The notes under the pieces were generated by a model that had not been told where the DNA came from, searched no databases, and saw only the letters and a list, made by a program, of their open reading frames with translations. From contig JANQQT010000214.1 in the NCBI GenBank assembly GCA_028284925.1, positions 1 through 64,000 of the forward strand: a stretch of DNA of 64,000 nucleotides. Direction: 5' to 3'. The DNA comes from Phycisphaeraceae bacterium (GTDB lineage: Bacteria > Planctomycetota > Phycisphaerae > Phycisphaerales > Zrk34). Of the stretch, positions 29,634-39,172 are shown one piece after another. Both the position numbers and the translations under genes were made by a program. Each line of letters begins with the position of its first letter. Position 1 is the first letter of the stretch.

Positions 29634-30596
29634 ATGGCTGACGAAAAAAAGAAAGACCAATCCACCGAATCCAAGAAACCCACTCCCCTGACCGGCAAAC
29701 CTCTTGAAGAGGACAATCAGTCCGAAGTACAGGAGTTCTTCGAAGGGCTTGGCGCATGGTGGAAAAAACACGGCACGTTCACCCTCATCATTGTGCTGGT
29801 CTGTATTGGCACGTCCATGCTCTACAACTGGTGGTCCACACGCGATGAACGCAACCGTGAAGCGGCTTATGAAGAACGATCCGGCGCGGCAACCGGTGAT
29901 GCTCTACTCGCCGTTGCTGGCAACCACACGTCCGTTCACGCGTTTGCTGCCAATACCCGTCTACAGGCAGGCAACGCGTTTTATAATCAGACCAAAGGCA
30001 ATCCCTTGGATCCCAGTGCCAAGAGACCCGATGACGCTACACGCGACGCCCTGCTGAAGAAAGCTGCCGAATCCTACGATTTCGTCCTGAACGATCCCAG
30101 TGCCACCACGTCGCAAAAAATTCAGGCTCATAGGGGCCTCGCTGTGGTTAGCGAAGACATCGGCGACAAAAAGAAGGCCGTCGAACATTACAACGAGATC
30201 ATAAGGATCGCGGATGGCTTCCCCAATCTGAAACTCCGCGCCACCAATCGTCGCGATAACATCGATAATATCGAGGTCGTCCACGAAATGCCTGACAAGC
30301 CCTACGTTGACCCCAACGCGAAGAAGATCGAACTCAATGGCTCCGACGATATCTTCAATCTACCCAAAGACAGAGATCCCCAAAAACCGGAACCTGACAA
30401 GACCAGTGGCTCAAAGAAACCCGACGCAAACAAACCCAAGTCACCCGATACAGCTAAACCTAAGATACCAGACAATACCAAGCCCAAGAAACCTGATACA
30501 ACTAAGCCCAAGACGCCAGACACGACCAAACCCAAATCGCCGGAAAATGCCAAAAAACCTGTTCCTGGTAAGGACGATTCGAAATCAAGTCCCTGA
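29634..30596 (+). CDS. YfgM-like TPR membrane protein with Lys-Pro repeat tail
   Basis: 320 residues: a cytoplasmic N-terminus, one membrane helix at about 48-66 (TFTLIIVLVCIGTSMLY), a periplasmic TPR-like helical region (~75-215), then a disordered tail. The tail contains a seven-to-eight-residue repeat of the form Lys-Pro-Lys-x-Pro-Asp-Thr-Thr. The N-terminal half matches the layout of YfgM/tetratricopeptide proteins that help at the Sec translocon (inference). A terminator follows 30 bases after the stop. Confidence 0.8.
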   Translation: MADEKKKDQSTESKKPTPLTGKPLEEDNQSEVQEFFEGLGAWWKKHGTFTLIIVLVCIGTSMLYNWWSTRDERNREAAYEERSGAATGDALLAVAGNHTSVHAFAANTRLQAGNAFYNQTKGNPLDPSAKRPDDATRDALLKKAAESYDFVLNDPSATTSQKIQAHRGLAVVSEDIGDKKKAVEHYNEIIRIADGFPNLKLRATNRRDNIDNIEVVHEMPDKPYVDPNAKKIELNGSDDIFNLPKDRDPQKPEPDKTSGSKKPDANKPKSPDTAKPKIPDNTKPKKPDTTKPKTPDTTKPKSPENAKKPVPGKDDSKSSP

Positions 30597-30627
30597 TGTC
30601 GTCCAAAATTCTCGTATAAACCCCCAC

Positions 30628-30652
30628 ACGGCGACACCCTCGCCGTTTTTTT
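30628..30652 (+). terminator. Rho-independent terminator
   Basis: ACGGCGA (30628-30634), loop CACCC, TCGCCGT (30640-30646), then a T run to 30652. It ends the lipoprotein-TPR unit before the pseudouridine synthase gene. Confidence 0.85.
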
Positions 30653-30698
30653 GTGAATACGAATCTCCCTCTGTCCGCACCTCCAATCTCCTACTCAG

Positions 30699-31925
30699 AT
30701 GCCTTCATCTTCCCAACAGCCCGATTCTGACATCAATTCCAACCAGGTCGAGCGCGCCGAAGATGAATTGGCCGACGACCACACCCTTACCGAATCAGAC
30801 GGCTCGCAACACCGCCGCTTCAAGCTCCAACGCGACCTCGCCAAACGCCTCGACCGCTACCTTCGCGATCGCCTCCCCAATCTCTCCCGATCTCGGCTCC
30901 AAAAACTCATTAACGAAGGCGCCGTCAAGGTCAATGACAAAACCCCAAAAGCCTCCACTATCCTCCACGATGGGGACATTGTCGACGTTATCGCCCCACC
31001 TCCCACCATCAAGAAAATTCCCGCCGACCAGATTCCTCTCCAGATCCTCTACGAAGACGAACACCTCGTCGTAGTCAACAAGCAGGCCGACCTCGTCACT
31101 CATCCTGCTCGCTCCAATACGCGTGGCACGCTCGTCAACGCTCTAGCTTGGTACTATCGAGACATTGATCCCAACGGCCTAGAAGCACTCTCCTCCATCG
31201 GTGTCAACGAATTCAGGCCCGGTATTGTCCATCGCCTCGATAAAGACACGACCGGTGCCATTGTCGTTGCCAAGACCGACACTGCTCACTCGAACCTCCA
31301 ACAGCAATTTGAAAAACGCAACGTACAGAAATACTACCTTGCCATTGTCCATGGCGAGATGAATCCGCCCGGGGATGCTATCGATCAACCCATAGGCAAA
31401 CACCCAACCGTTGCCGAAGCGTACGCCGTTCGAAACGATTCCTTCGGCAGAGATTCCGTCACACTCTACCGAGTACGCGAAATCTTCGACGGTTACTCCC
31501 TCGTCGAGCTCGAACTCAAGACCGGACGCACCCATCAGATTCGCGTCCATCTCACCTGGCTTGGCTTCCCCATCGTTTCCGACATCATTTATGGCGGACA
31601 GCCCGTCGGTCCTGAAGACATTACCAATCCCTCGCCCCCGGCGGGTGCTCAGCCCTATCTCACCTACGCCCGGAACAAAACCCAGGGCCTCCAGATTTGG
31701 AACCAGATGGATACCCGCGAAGACCTTCTCATTCGCCGCCAGGCTCTCCACGCCACCGTCCTTCAATTCAAACATCCCGTGACTCACCAGACCATCGACA
31801 TCACCGCCCCCCTTCACGATGACATGGCTATACTACTTAGATCATTACGAAAACACGCTCCTGGCGATGGAATTGTTGAAAATCCCGGCGCCATTGTAGA
31901 TCTCGATAAAATCCTCCCTGATTAA
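30699..31925 (+). CDS. RluA/RluD family 23S rRNA pseudouridine synthase
   Basis: 408 residues. After a ~35-residue acidic N-terminus comes an S4 RNA-binding domain (LPNLSRSRLQKLINEGAVKV) and the catalytic domain with HRLDKDTTG, whose Asp is the catalytic residue. RLTGRTHQIR-type motif is visible as KTGRTHQIRVHL. RluD modifies helix 69 of 23S rRNA; which uridine this protein targets is not certain. It contains an insertion of ~40 residues near the C-terminus relative to compact members (estimate). Confidence 0.93.
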   Translation: MPSSSQQPDSDINSNQVERAEDELADDHTLTESDGSQHRRFKLQRDLAKRLDRYLRDRLPNLSRSRLQKLINEGAVKVNDKTPKASTILHDGDIVDVIAPPPTIKKIPADQIPLQILYEDEHLVVVNKQADLVTHPARSNTRGTLVNALAWYYRDIDPNGLEALSSIGVNEFRPGIVHRLDKDTTGAIVVAKTDTAHSNLQQQFEKRNVQKYYLAIVHGEMNPPGDAIDQPIGKHPTVAEAYAVRNDSFGRDSVTLYRVREIFDGYSLVELELKTGRTHQIRVHLTWLGFPIVSDIIYGGQPVGPEDITNPSPPAGAQPYLTYARNKTQGLQIWNQMDTREDLLIRRQALHATVLQFKHPVTHQTIDITAPLHDDMAILLRSLRKHAPGDGIVENPGAIVDLDKILPD

Positions 31926-32141
31926 TTTCGCCTGTCACCCCACGCCTCTCACTCATTCTCCCTGTCTAAACAGATACACGCACGGATGGCCTACCTGTTA
32001 TTTCTCCCCATTGATTCCGCTACCTTTCCAGTGGAAATCATCAGTGACCCATCTTTTTTCCTGATCACGCCGCCCAATCTCGTCGAAAACTGACTTGTCC
32101 TTTCTGTCCCACCATTTCCAAAAAGAATTTTCTCTCGTTTC

Positions 32142-33305
32142 TTAACGCAACGCATGTTGCAATGCCAACAGGCAATATCCCGCGCACAGATTCGGGTCAC
32201 CCTCTGACCATCGATCCTTCGAGTTCAGGAACGAACCATCCTTACGCTGCAACTTCGCAATTGTCTTGATAAGGTCATTCTTCCAATCCACCTTTTTTCC
32301 ATTGGCCAGCTTGATCTCATTGGCCCCCCATGCGGACATCGCTCGCGAAAACATGTGCAGGTAGTAATAGTACCCCTGCATACCTGTCCCCGGGTTTTCA
32401 CTTAAATCATAATTCGAGGTGATCCACCCGAACGCATCACGTACACGTTTGTCTTTCTTGTCAAGGTCAGCATACAGGTAACTCATAAATCCCGCGTACG
32501 TCATCGAACCATAAGCACGCAGCCGACTCCTTCCCGATGCATCCGTTACCCTGTCGGGAACCGCATACGATTGCAACTTCCCAATATTTTTCTTGTTCGT
32601 CGAGCTTGCATAAATAAACCCACCACCCTTCTCAATCGCTCCAGAATTTTTCTTATTGGCTTCCGTGCCTTGCAATTGCGTGATGAATGCCAGCGCCTTC
32701 TTATACGCTGGATCGTCCGTATCCAGGCCCGAATCCTTCAACCCCGCAATCATCATCGCCGTGTTAGATAGGTCAGGTCGCCCCTTATTCCCATAACCGG
32801 CGCCACCAAACCACGGATGCCCCTTGGCAATCGTCTTGCCGTCCGCATCTTTCATTCCGTTCGACCATTGCAGGTTTTTCACGAAGGTCTGAGCACGTTT
32901 GATCGCCTGGTCAATCTTCTTATCCCCCCGCAACTGCCCCAACGCCATCAGACAAATCGATGTATTATAGTTTGCCAGAATACTGTCATAAATCCCCCCA
33001 TCCTTTCTCTGACGCGACAGAATATACTTCACGCCCTTCACAATCACAGGGTCCGTCTTATCCACACCCATATCCTTCAGCATCCCAGTAACAATTAGTC
33101 CGGTTACCGCCGGCCCCATCTTTGGAGACCAGCTCCCATCCGGGTTTTGCGTCTGTTTCAGATACGCAATCGTCTTCTTGACCGTCGCTTCCCCCAATTT
33201 TCGGTGCGCTTCATCAATTGCATAGGCCGGACTGCCAACTCCCATCATCACGGTCATTGCCAAAATCAGTATGAGCTGCACACGTCTATTCATTCCCATC
33301 AACAT
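32142..33305 (-). CDS. Secreted prenyltransferase/squalene-oxidase repeat protein
   Basis: 387 residues with a signal peptide (LILILAMTVMMGVGSPAYA). The mature part is an alpha-alpha barrel of terpene-cyclase type repeats: QNPDGSWSPKMG, RQRKDGGIYDS, KLQRKDGSFLN. No DXDD cyclase motif is seen, and it is exported, so it is probably not a cyclase; such proteins in planctomycetes are of unknown role. GGAG lies 7 bases before the ATG at 33305, supporting that start over the ATG at 33293. Confidence 0.88.
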   Translation of the reverse strand: MLMGMNRRVQLILILAMTVMMGVGSPAYAIDEAHRKLGEATVKKTIAYLKQTQNPDGSWSPKMGPAVTGLIVTGMLKDMGVDKTDPVIVKGVKYILSRQRKDGGIYDSILANYNTSICLMALGQLRGDKKIDQAIKRAQTFVKNLQWSNGMKDADGKTIAKGHPWFGGAGYGNKGRPDLSNTAMMIAGLKDSGLDTDDPAYKKALAFITQLQGTEANKKNSGAIEKGGGFIYASSTNKKNIGKLQSYAVPDRVTDASGRSRLRAYGSMTYAGFMSYLYADLDKKDKRVRDAFGWITSNYDLSENPGTGMQGYYYYLHMFSRAMSAWGANEIKLANGKKVDWKNDLIKTIAKLQRKDGSFLNSKDRWSEGDPNLCAGYCLLALQHALR

Positions 33306-33593
33306 TGCATGACTCCAATCCGTAGATTTCCAGCAAACGCTTCATCCCCCGCAGGCGGGATAATCCCCCCATCAGTACTTATTTTACCCGCTTTCAGAGT
33401 CCTGATGGACCAATGTGCATGAATTTTACACCTTTCCATCTACCAGTAAGAATCAAATTAACGCGGTTGAATTTCCATAACTACTGCATCCCTGCCGCTG
33501 GCCCCCTTGCTCCCATCCCGGTCCTTTGATACCTTGCCCTCTCCACGTGCCGGTCGCGGCCTTGGTGTTATTCTTACAGTGCACAGATTCCCA

Positions 33594-34256
33594 ATGGATC
33601 AGGTCGAATCACTCATCACCGACAACCGTAACTACGTCGCCGCCCTTGCGCGCCAGATTGCCGCCAAACTACCTTCAAATGTCGATTTCGACGAACTCGT
33701 CGCATATGGCCAACTCGGACTCGTCGAGGCCGCCAACCAATACCAACCCGATCGAGGTGTCGCATTCACCACATTCGCCTACTACCGTATTCGCGGCGCC
33801 ATTTTCGATGGAGTGCGAAAAAGCACGTGGCTTCCGCCTGCCATGCGAAAGCAATTCACACAGCTCGCGGGTGAAAACACAGCCATCGAACAAACCGCCA
33901 ATCAGGTTCCTACCGACGACCCTGAAATCCTCGCATCTCGCTTCACCGACTCCGTCGCACGCCTCGGCACAGTCTTCCTCCTGTCTCAAGCGACCGATGA
34001 AGATGACAACCCGATAGAGCCGGTAGATGAGTCCTCGCCCGATGAGCCGACGCTCAAGTCCGAAACGCTCTCCCGCGTCAAAAAAGCGTTCGAAAACCTT
34101 CCTCCTGATCAACTCCAGGTAATCCAGCTTCACTACATCGAAGATAAATCCATCACCGAGATCGCCCAAACCCTCGGCAAAAACAAATCCACAATTTCCA
34201 GAAGGCACACTGCTGCTATCGATGCCCTCCGTGCCCAGTTCCTTGACTCTTCTTAG
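33594..34256 (+). CDS. FliA/WhiG-like sigma-70 family factor
   Basis: 220 residues from ATG 33594, where the sigma region begins (DFDELVAYGQLGLVEAA is region 2.1-2.2, FTTFAYYRIRGAIFDGVRK region 2.3-2.4). Region 4 is at the end with a helix-turn-helix (LPPDQLQVIQLHYIEDKSIT, then GKNKSTISRRH). An in-frame extension to 33507 overlaps a GC-rich intergenic sequence and has no similarity. The organisation matches flagellar/sporulation-type sigma factors; no flagellar genes are in the window, so the regulon is open. No anti-sigma gene is adjacent. Confidence 0.9.
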   Translation: MDQVESLITDNRNYVAALARQIAAKLPSNVDFDELVAYGQLGLVEAANQYQPDRGVAFTTFAYYRIRGAIFDGVRKSTWLPPAMRKQFTQLAGENTAIEQTANQVPTDDPEILASRFTDSVARLGTVFLLSQATDEDDNPIEPVDESSPDEPTLKSETLSRVKKAFENLPPDQLQVIQLHYIEDKSITEIAQTLGKNKSTISRRHTAAIDALRAQFLDSS

Positions 34257-34329
34257 ATTATCCGCGCCACCTCTGCGCGCCCAAATAATTTCCTATTCCA
34301 GATTTTAAGAATCACGTTAACCTCGGCAC

Positions 34330-35313
34330 TCAGCTAACCGCTTCCTCACTTCTCTCTTCCTTCTCACGCTTTCTTACCCTCCCATGTAAATACCACAATC
34401 CAATTGACCCCATCACCGTAAATACCAACACCTCCCCCGCGCGATCTGCCACCAGGATTGCAATTGCCTCTTTAAGTTCCGGCGCACTACCACCGAGCAC
34501 ACCCAATTCTGCCAGAAAACCTCCAAGCCATTCCCGTATCCCCATCCCCCCTGGCACAGGCGTCGCCAACACCGCAAAATTACAGATTACACCCATCGTC
34601 AACGAAGCCTCAAACCCCAGTTCATATCCCAGCATTTTCGACGCTAGATAAAACCGCCCTGCAAAACAAAATGAGTCCACCACACGAATGACGTACCAAA
34701 TCCCGATCCACCCAACCACGCTCGGTCCAACCTTCATCGTCCCAAACCGACCTGATCCAAGAACCAGCAACGGATATGAAATTCCCACTCCGATACATAA
34801 TCCTATCACCAGTCCCACCCACCATACTCCATCGAAACTCCCCCGCCAGATCGTTAGTGCTGCCAGCAGTCCATAAACTCCCGTCGTCCCTGCTGCCACA
34901 CCCGCAAGCGTCGCCATATTCCCCTTCACTGTAATCCCATGTTGCTGCTTCATGTACGCAATGCGACCTACCAGTCCCGCCCGCATCGGCAGATAATTCA
35001 GCAGACTCGTTCCCGATACTAATGCTACCCACTCTCCCGCGCTCAAACCCATCCCCTTTTTCTCAAACGGCTTGGTGATCATCCAGAACAACACGGCATT
35101 CAACACCAGGCTTACCACCACCAGCCCCATCAACATCGCTCCATCCGCAATCTCCGCCTCGCGTGCCTTGTCCCAATCCACGGCCCGCGCCCCCATATAA
35201 ACCGCCCACCCAAGCAACACCATCGCAACCACATATCCCGTCCATCTCCACCATCGACGGAAGGGACGTATCCCTCCCTCTACCTCTTCAGGATGCAACA
35301 TCGGATCACTCAT
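34330..35313 (-). CDS. Flippase-like membrane protein (lysylphosphatidylglycerol synthase TM family)
   Basis: 327 residues with about eight hydrophobic helices. Motifs SLLNYLPMRAGLVGRIAYMK and VPGGMGIREW are typical of the UPF0104/AglD-like membrane domain found at the N-terminus of lysylphosphatidylglycerol synthases, here without the aminoacyl transferase domain. Suggested role in lipid translocation (inference). ATG 35313 is preferred to TTG 35319. Divergent from uvrB. Confidence 0.82.
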   Translation of the reverse strand: MSDPMLHPEEVEGGIRPFRRWWRWTGYVVAMVLLGWAVYMGARAVDWDKAREAEIADGAMLMGLVVVSLVLNAVLFWMITKPFEKKGMGLSAGEWVALVSGTSLLNYLPMRAGLVGRIAYMKQQHGITVKGNMATLAGVAAGTTGVYGLLAALTIWRGSFDGVWWVGLVIGLCIGVGISYPLLVLGSGRFGTMKVGPSVVGWIGIWYVIRVVDSFCFAGRFYLASKMLGYELGFEASLTMGVICNFAVLATPVPGGMGIREWLGGFLAELGVLGGSAPELKEAIAILVADRAGEVLVFTVMGSIGLWYLHGRVRKREKEERSEEAVS

Positions 35314-35396
35314 CGTCAATCATACCAACCCGCAACCCATCTCCAACCCTCCTGCCCCAAGCGAATTCCATCCCTCTTCCCCCCTAACATACACCC

Positions 35397-37487
35397 ATGT
35401 TTGACGACCGATCTTTTCAACTCACCTCGGATTTTAAACCTGCAGGCGACCAACCCGCCGCCATCGATCAAATCGTCTCTGCCGTCCAATCCGGCGACCG
35501 CTTTCAAACCCTCCTCGGCGTAACCGGTTCCGGCAAAACCTTCACCATGGCCAATGTCATCCAGCGACTCGAAAAACCAACTCTCATTATCAGCCATAAC
35601 AAAACCCTCGCTGCACAGCTCTACGAGGAATTTAAAGACCTCTTCCCCAACAACGCCGTCTCCTACTTCGTCAGCTACTACGACTACTACCAACCCGAAG
35701 CCTACATTCCTCAGCGCGACATTTACATCGAAAAAGATGCCTCCCGCAACGACGACCTCGATCGCCTTCGTCTCGCCGCCACCACCAATCTCATCTCAAG
35801 ACGCGATGTTATCATCGTTGCCTCCGTCTCATGCATCTTCGGCCTCGGCTCACCCGATGAATACAAACGCCAGGTCATCCGCCTCGACGTTGGCCAAACC
35901 ATCGATCGCCGCGACCTCCTGCTTGAACTCAACGACCTCCAGTACACTCGCAACGACACCGATTTCAAACGTGCCACCTATCGCGTCCGCGGCGACGTCG
36001 TCGAAATCCACCCCGCATACGAACAATTCGCCTACCGCATCGAACTCTTCGGCGACGATATTGACCGGTTGGAAATTATCAATCCTCTCACCGGCGAAAT
36101 ACTCGCTGAGGAGCAAAAACTTTTCATCTTCCCGGCCGTTCACTATGTCATGCCCGAAGACCAGATGGAGTACGCCGTCAATTCCATCAAGGAGGAACTC
36201 GACAAACAGGTCATGCACCTGCGTCATCACGGCAAACTCCTCGAAGCTCAACGCCTTCTCGCCCGAACCAAATACGACTTGGAGATGATTCACGAAGTCG
36301 GTTACTGCTCAGGTATCGAAAACTACTCCCGCCACCTCGATGGTCGTGAACCTGGCTCCAAGCCCTTCACGCTTATCGACTACTTCGCCAGCAACGACTG
36401 GCTTCTCATGATTGACGAATCTCACGCTACGATCCCTCAAATTCGAGCCATGTACAACGGTGATCAGCAAAGAAAAAACGTCCTTGTCGACCACGGCTTT
36501 CGACTCCCTTCCGCTCTCGACAACCGCCCCCTCAAATTCGAGGAATTCCAGGATGCGATGCCCAACACGGTCTTCGTTTCTGCGACGCCCGGTCCATACG
36601 AACTTGAAAAATGCCACGGCTCCGTCGTCGAACAGATCATTCGACCCACCGGTCTCGTGGATCCGCCAATCGAAATCCACTCCGCAACCGGCCAGGTGGC
36701 CCATCTCTACGAAGCCATCAGGCAACGCGCCGACAAAGGCGAGCGCTCCCTGGTCAACACACTGACCAAACGCCTCGCCGAAGATCTCGCCAAATACTTC
36801 GCTGAGCAGGGCCTTCGATGTCGATACCTGCACTCCGAAATCGTCACACTTGATCGCGTGCAAATTCTAAAGGAGCTGCGCGAAGGACATTTCGACGTCC
36901 TCATCGGCGTAAACCTCCTCCGTGAAGGTCTCGACCTGCCTGAAGTCTCTCTTGTTGCCATCATGGATGCCGACAAGACCGGCTTCCTCCGATCCGAGAC
37001 TTCCATGATCCAACAAATGGGCCGCGCCGCCCGAAACGCCGATGCCGTCGTCTATCTTTACGCCGACTCCGTCACACCCGCCATGCAAAAAGCCATCGAG
37101 GAATCCGAACGCCGCCGTAAACTCCAACTCGACTACAACGCCAAGCATAACATTACTCCCCAGACCATACAGAAAGCCATCCGCCAGTCCCTCGAGCTTG
37201 AAGTCAAAGGCCACCAGACCGCGCGCGAAGCCCTCAACGCGTCTGAAACCGAATACGAAACCACCGAACTGATTGCACTCCTCGAAGAACAAATGCTCAC
37301 CGCCGCCCAGGCCCTCGAATTTGAGAAAGCCGCCGCCATCCGCGACCGTATAAAGGAACTCAAAGATGCCCCCGAACTCACCACCACCTCTATTGCTGGC
37401 GATATTCCAAGTCTCATACGTCCTGAAGAAACAAGTATTCCTGGCGCTCCAGGCTCAAGGCCTAAGCCTCCGAAACACAAACGATAA
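35397..37487 (+). CDS. uvrB: Excinuclease ABC subunit UvrB
   Basis: 696 residues, the normal size. Nucleotide excision repair helicase-like protein that receives damage from UvrA and recruits UvrC. Walker A GVTGSGKT at about 41-48, the beta-hairpin region YYDYYQPEAYIPQ at ~93-105, MIDESHAT and the helicase motif QMGRAARN. The C-terminal UVR motif (ALEFEKAAAIRDRIKEL) that contacts UvrC is present near residue 640-656. Confidence 0.98.
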   Translation: MFDDRSFQLTSDFKPAGDQPAAIDQIVSAVQSGDRFQTLLGVTGSGKTFTMANVIQRLEKPTLIISHNKTLAAQLYEEFKDLFPNNAVSYFVSYYDYYQPEAYIPQRDIYIEKDASRNDDLDRLRLAATTNLISRRDVIIVASVSCIFGLGSPDEYKRQVIRLDVGQTIDRRDLLLELNDLQYTRNDTDFKRATYRVRGDVVEIHPAYEQFAYRIELFGDDIDRLEIINPLTGEILAEEQKLFIFPAVHYVMPEDQMEYAVNSIKEELDKQVMHLRHHGKLLEAQRLLARTKYDLEMIHEVGYCSGIENYSRHLDGREPGSKPFTLIDYFASNDWLLMIDESHATIPQIRAMYNGDQQRKNVLVDHGFRLPSALDNRPLKFEEFQDAMPNTVFVSATPGPYELEKCHGSVVEQIIRPTGLVDPPIEIHSATGQVAHLYEAIRQRADKGERSLVNTLTKRLAEDLAKYFAEQGLRCRYLHSEIVTLDRVQILKELREGHFDVLIGVNLLREGLDLPEVSLVAIMDADKTGFLRSETSMIQQMGRAARNADAVVYLYADSVTPAMQKAIEESERRRKLQLDYNAKHNITPQTIQKAIRQSLELEVKGHQTAREALNASETEYETTELIALLEEQMLTAAQALEFEKAAAIRDRIKELKDAPELTTTSIAGDIPSLIRPEETSIPGAPGSRPKPPKHKR

Positions 37488-37509
37488 ACATGATTCCTTA
37501 CATTAGGAA

Positions 37510-38241
37510 CTAACGCTTGGCACCTCCCCTGGGCGAAAACGCCAAGCCTAGAAATATGCACAATCCGCCAATCGTAACGATGACTAACAACTCTTCCAGA
37601 GAATACCCATTCTGCTTCTTGACCTTAGTCTCCAGATTAGCCAATTGATCCGATAATTTTGTGTTCTTGTCCGCGAGGCTTGAATTCCATGTCTCCAGCT
37701 TCTTACCCAGTTTATCAATCTTGTCGCCATACGCCTCGTCCTTCTCTCGTATCACAGATTGCAGTTGTTTAATATCTTTCTCGCGTGATTTTAGATCGTT
37801 AATCTTTTTTGCAAATTCCTTAATCGTTTGACTCGATTTGCCCGTTAGTTCTCCGATGGTTTTTAAGGTAATTCGTTTCTGATCCGCCAGCTTTTGCTCA
37901 ACAACGCTGACGATGGGCTTAATATTGGCCTGTGCCGCAAGTTCAGCTTTGTTCAGCGTTTTTTCCAATGCGGACAATTGCGATTGGATTTCTGACAGTC
38001 GCCTCTCCGTCGTAACGTCGAAAATTACCTGATGATTCAAGCCCGACTGGATCTCATTCAATACGGTTTCCGTTGTATTGAGTTTTGTCCAAAGCTTGGA
38101 AATATCTTTCCTGAGTTCTGTAGTCTGTCTTGCAGTTAATGAGTCTAAATGTCCATTTCTTTTGTCGAGACTCTGTGCTGAGGTGTTGCAACCTGCCCCA
38201 ACCGCAATGACCCATACCAACGCCATTCGAGCTGTACACAT
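37510..38241 (-). CDS. Coiled-coil lipoprotein with C-terminal membrane segment (paralogue B)
   Basis: 243 residues from ATG 38241 with GAGG 6-7 bases upstream (an ORF start at 38277 is inside the hairpin region). Short signal ending in the lipobox-like VGAGC, a long coiled coil (~40-210) rich in Lys, Gln, Thr and Leu, and a C-terminal hydrophobic helix (LEELLVIVTIGGLCIFLGLA) ending in basic residues. Same architecture as the gene immediately upstream, so the two probably arose by duplication or act as a pair. Might bridge membranes across the periplasm (inference). No family recognised. Confidence 0.75.
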   Translation of the reverse strand: MCTARMALVWVIAVGAGCNTSAQSLDKRNGHLDSLTARQTTELRKDISKLWTKLNTTETVLNEIQSGLNHQVIFDVTTERRLSEIQSQLSALEKTLNKAELAAQANIKPIVSVVEQKLADQKRITLKTIGELTGKSSQTIKEFAKKINDLKSREKDIKQLQSVIREKDEAYGDKIDKLGKKLETWNSSLADKNTKLSDQLANLETKVKKQNGYSLEELLVIVTIGGLCIFLGLAFSPRGGAKR

Positions 38242-38266
38242 TTGTGCCTCACAATCTCTTGATGGT

Positions 38267-38306
38267 GGCCCCTCCATGATTGACCATAATCGATCATGAA
38301 GGGGCC
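38267..38306. repeat. Long imperfect palindrome between the two lipoprotein genes
   Basis: GGCCCCT-C-CATGATTGA (38267-38283) pairs with TCGATCATG-A-AGGGGCC (38290-38306), about 16 pairs with one mismatch and one G-U, loop CCATAA. There is no T run on either strand, so it is either an RNA processing or stability hairpin or a protein-binding site, not a typical terminator. Confidence 0.75.
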
Positions 38307-38335
38307 TCCGCTTTCATTTACTCACGTTAATTTCT

Positions 38336-39172
38336 TTAACCTCCAGCCCCGGCGGGTTGGGTCTTTTCTTGAGCATCCAGTCTGGCGTTGATCTTGTCCA
38401 ACTCGCCTTGCGACCTGCTTTTGCCAAGTCGACCTCCTCCCAACCCAATTCCTCCCACGGTCAGCAATGCCATGATTTCGGCTGGCGTGAATCCTTTCAA
38501 TTGCTCCATTTCTTGTTCCGTTAGCTTTAAGTCAGACTTCAGCTTCTCCCTAAATTGCTCATCATTTCCTTTCAACCGCTCCAGCTCCGCAATCAATTCA
38601 GGATTTTTGCTTGCCGCCGCAAACTTCTCCTTCGTCGACTCGCTTAACGAGTCGTATTTTGCCTTCAGTTCTGCATTCACGTCTTGTGCATCCTCAACCT
38701 CCTTAGCCAACTCCTTGTTTTTCTCAATCAACGCTTTCAATTCTGCGTCTGTTTTGCTCATACTATCGCTAATAGCACTAATCCGTTTTGTCGTTTCATC
38801 TACACGCTCATCAATTTTCTTCGTAATCCCTTGGACAATCGGATCAATCTTCCCCCCCGCCGCTAGATCTGTCGCAGTCAACACGGTCTTCCCCAGATTC
38901 CACAAATCAGCCTCAGTCTTCGCCGCCTCCTCCGCCTGCTTCGCGGCACGAGCATTGATGGCCGCCATTTCTTTTCTCGCCTCCTCGGCGTTCTTCAATA
39001 GCCCGTCCCTGTCCTTATTCAACAAATGAATCTGACCCTGTAAAATCTTCCCCTCCGCACTCGTTACCGAATTTACAATCTCCGCCTTCCCCGATTGATA
39101 CTCCGACGACGAAACGCATCCTCCAATCAACATGACAGAACTCAAGACCATTAATAGTTGCCTTTTCTTCAT
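38336..39172 (-). CDS. Coiled-coil lipoprotein with C-terminal hydrophobic segment (paralogue A)
   Basis: 278 residues from ATG 39172, with AAGGA about 9 bases upstream. Signal (LLMVLSSVMLIGGC) ends in lipobox IGGC; then a long coiled coil with Ala/Glu/Lys heptads (AEEARKEMAAINARAAKQAE) through residue ~220; then FTPAEIMALLTVGGIGLGGG, a hydrophobic Gly-rich segment, and a charged tail (GELDKINARLDAQEK). It shares lipobox, coiled coil and C-terminal hydrophobic order with the downstream gene, 94 bases away on the same strand. No known function. Confidence 0.78.
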   Translation of the reverse strand: MKKRQLLMVLSSVMLIGGCVSSSEYQSGKAEIVNSVTSAEGKILQGQIHLLNKDRDGLLKNAEEARKEMAAINARAAKQAEEAAKTEADLWNLGKTVLTATDLAAGGKIDPIVQGITKKIDERVDETTKRISAISDSMSKTDAELKALIEKNKELAKEVEDAQDVNAELKAKYDSLSESTKEKFAAASKNPELIAELERLKGNDEQFREKLKSDLKLTEQEMEQLKGFTPAEIMALLTVGGIGLGGGRLGKSRSQGELDKINARLDAQEKTQPAGAGG

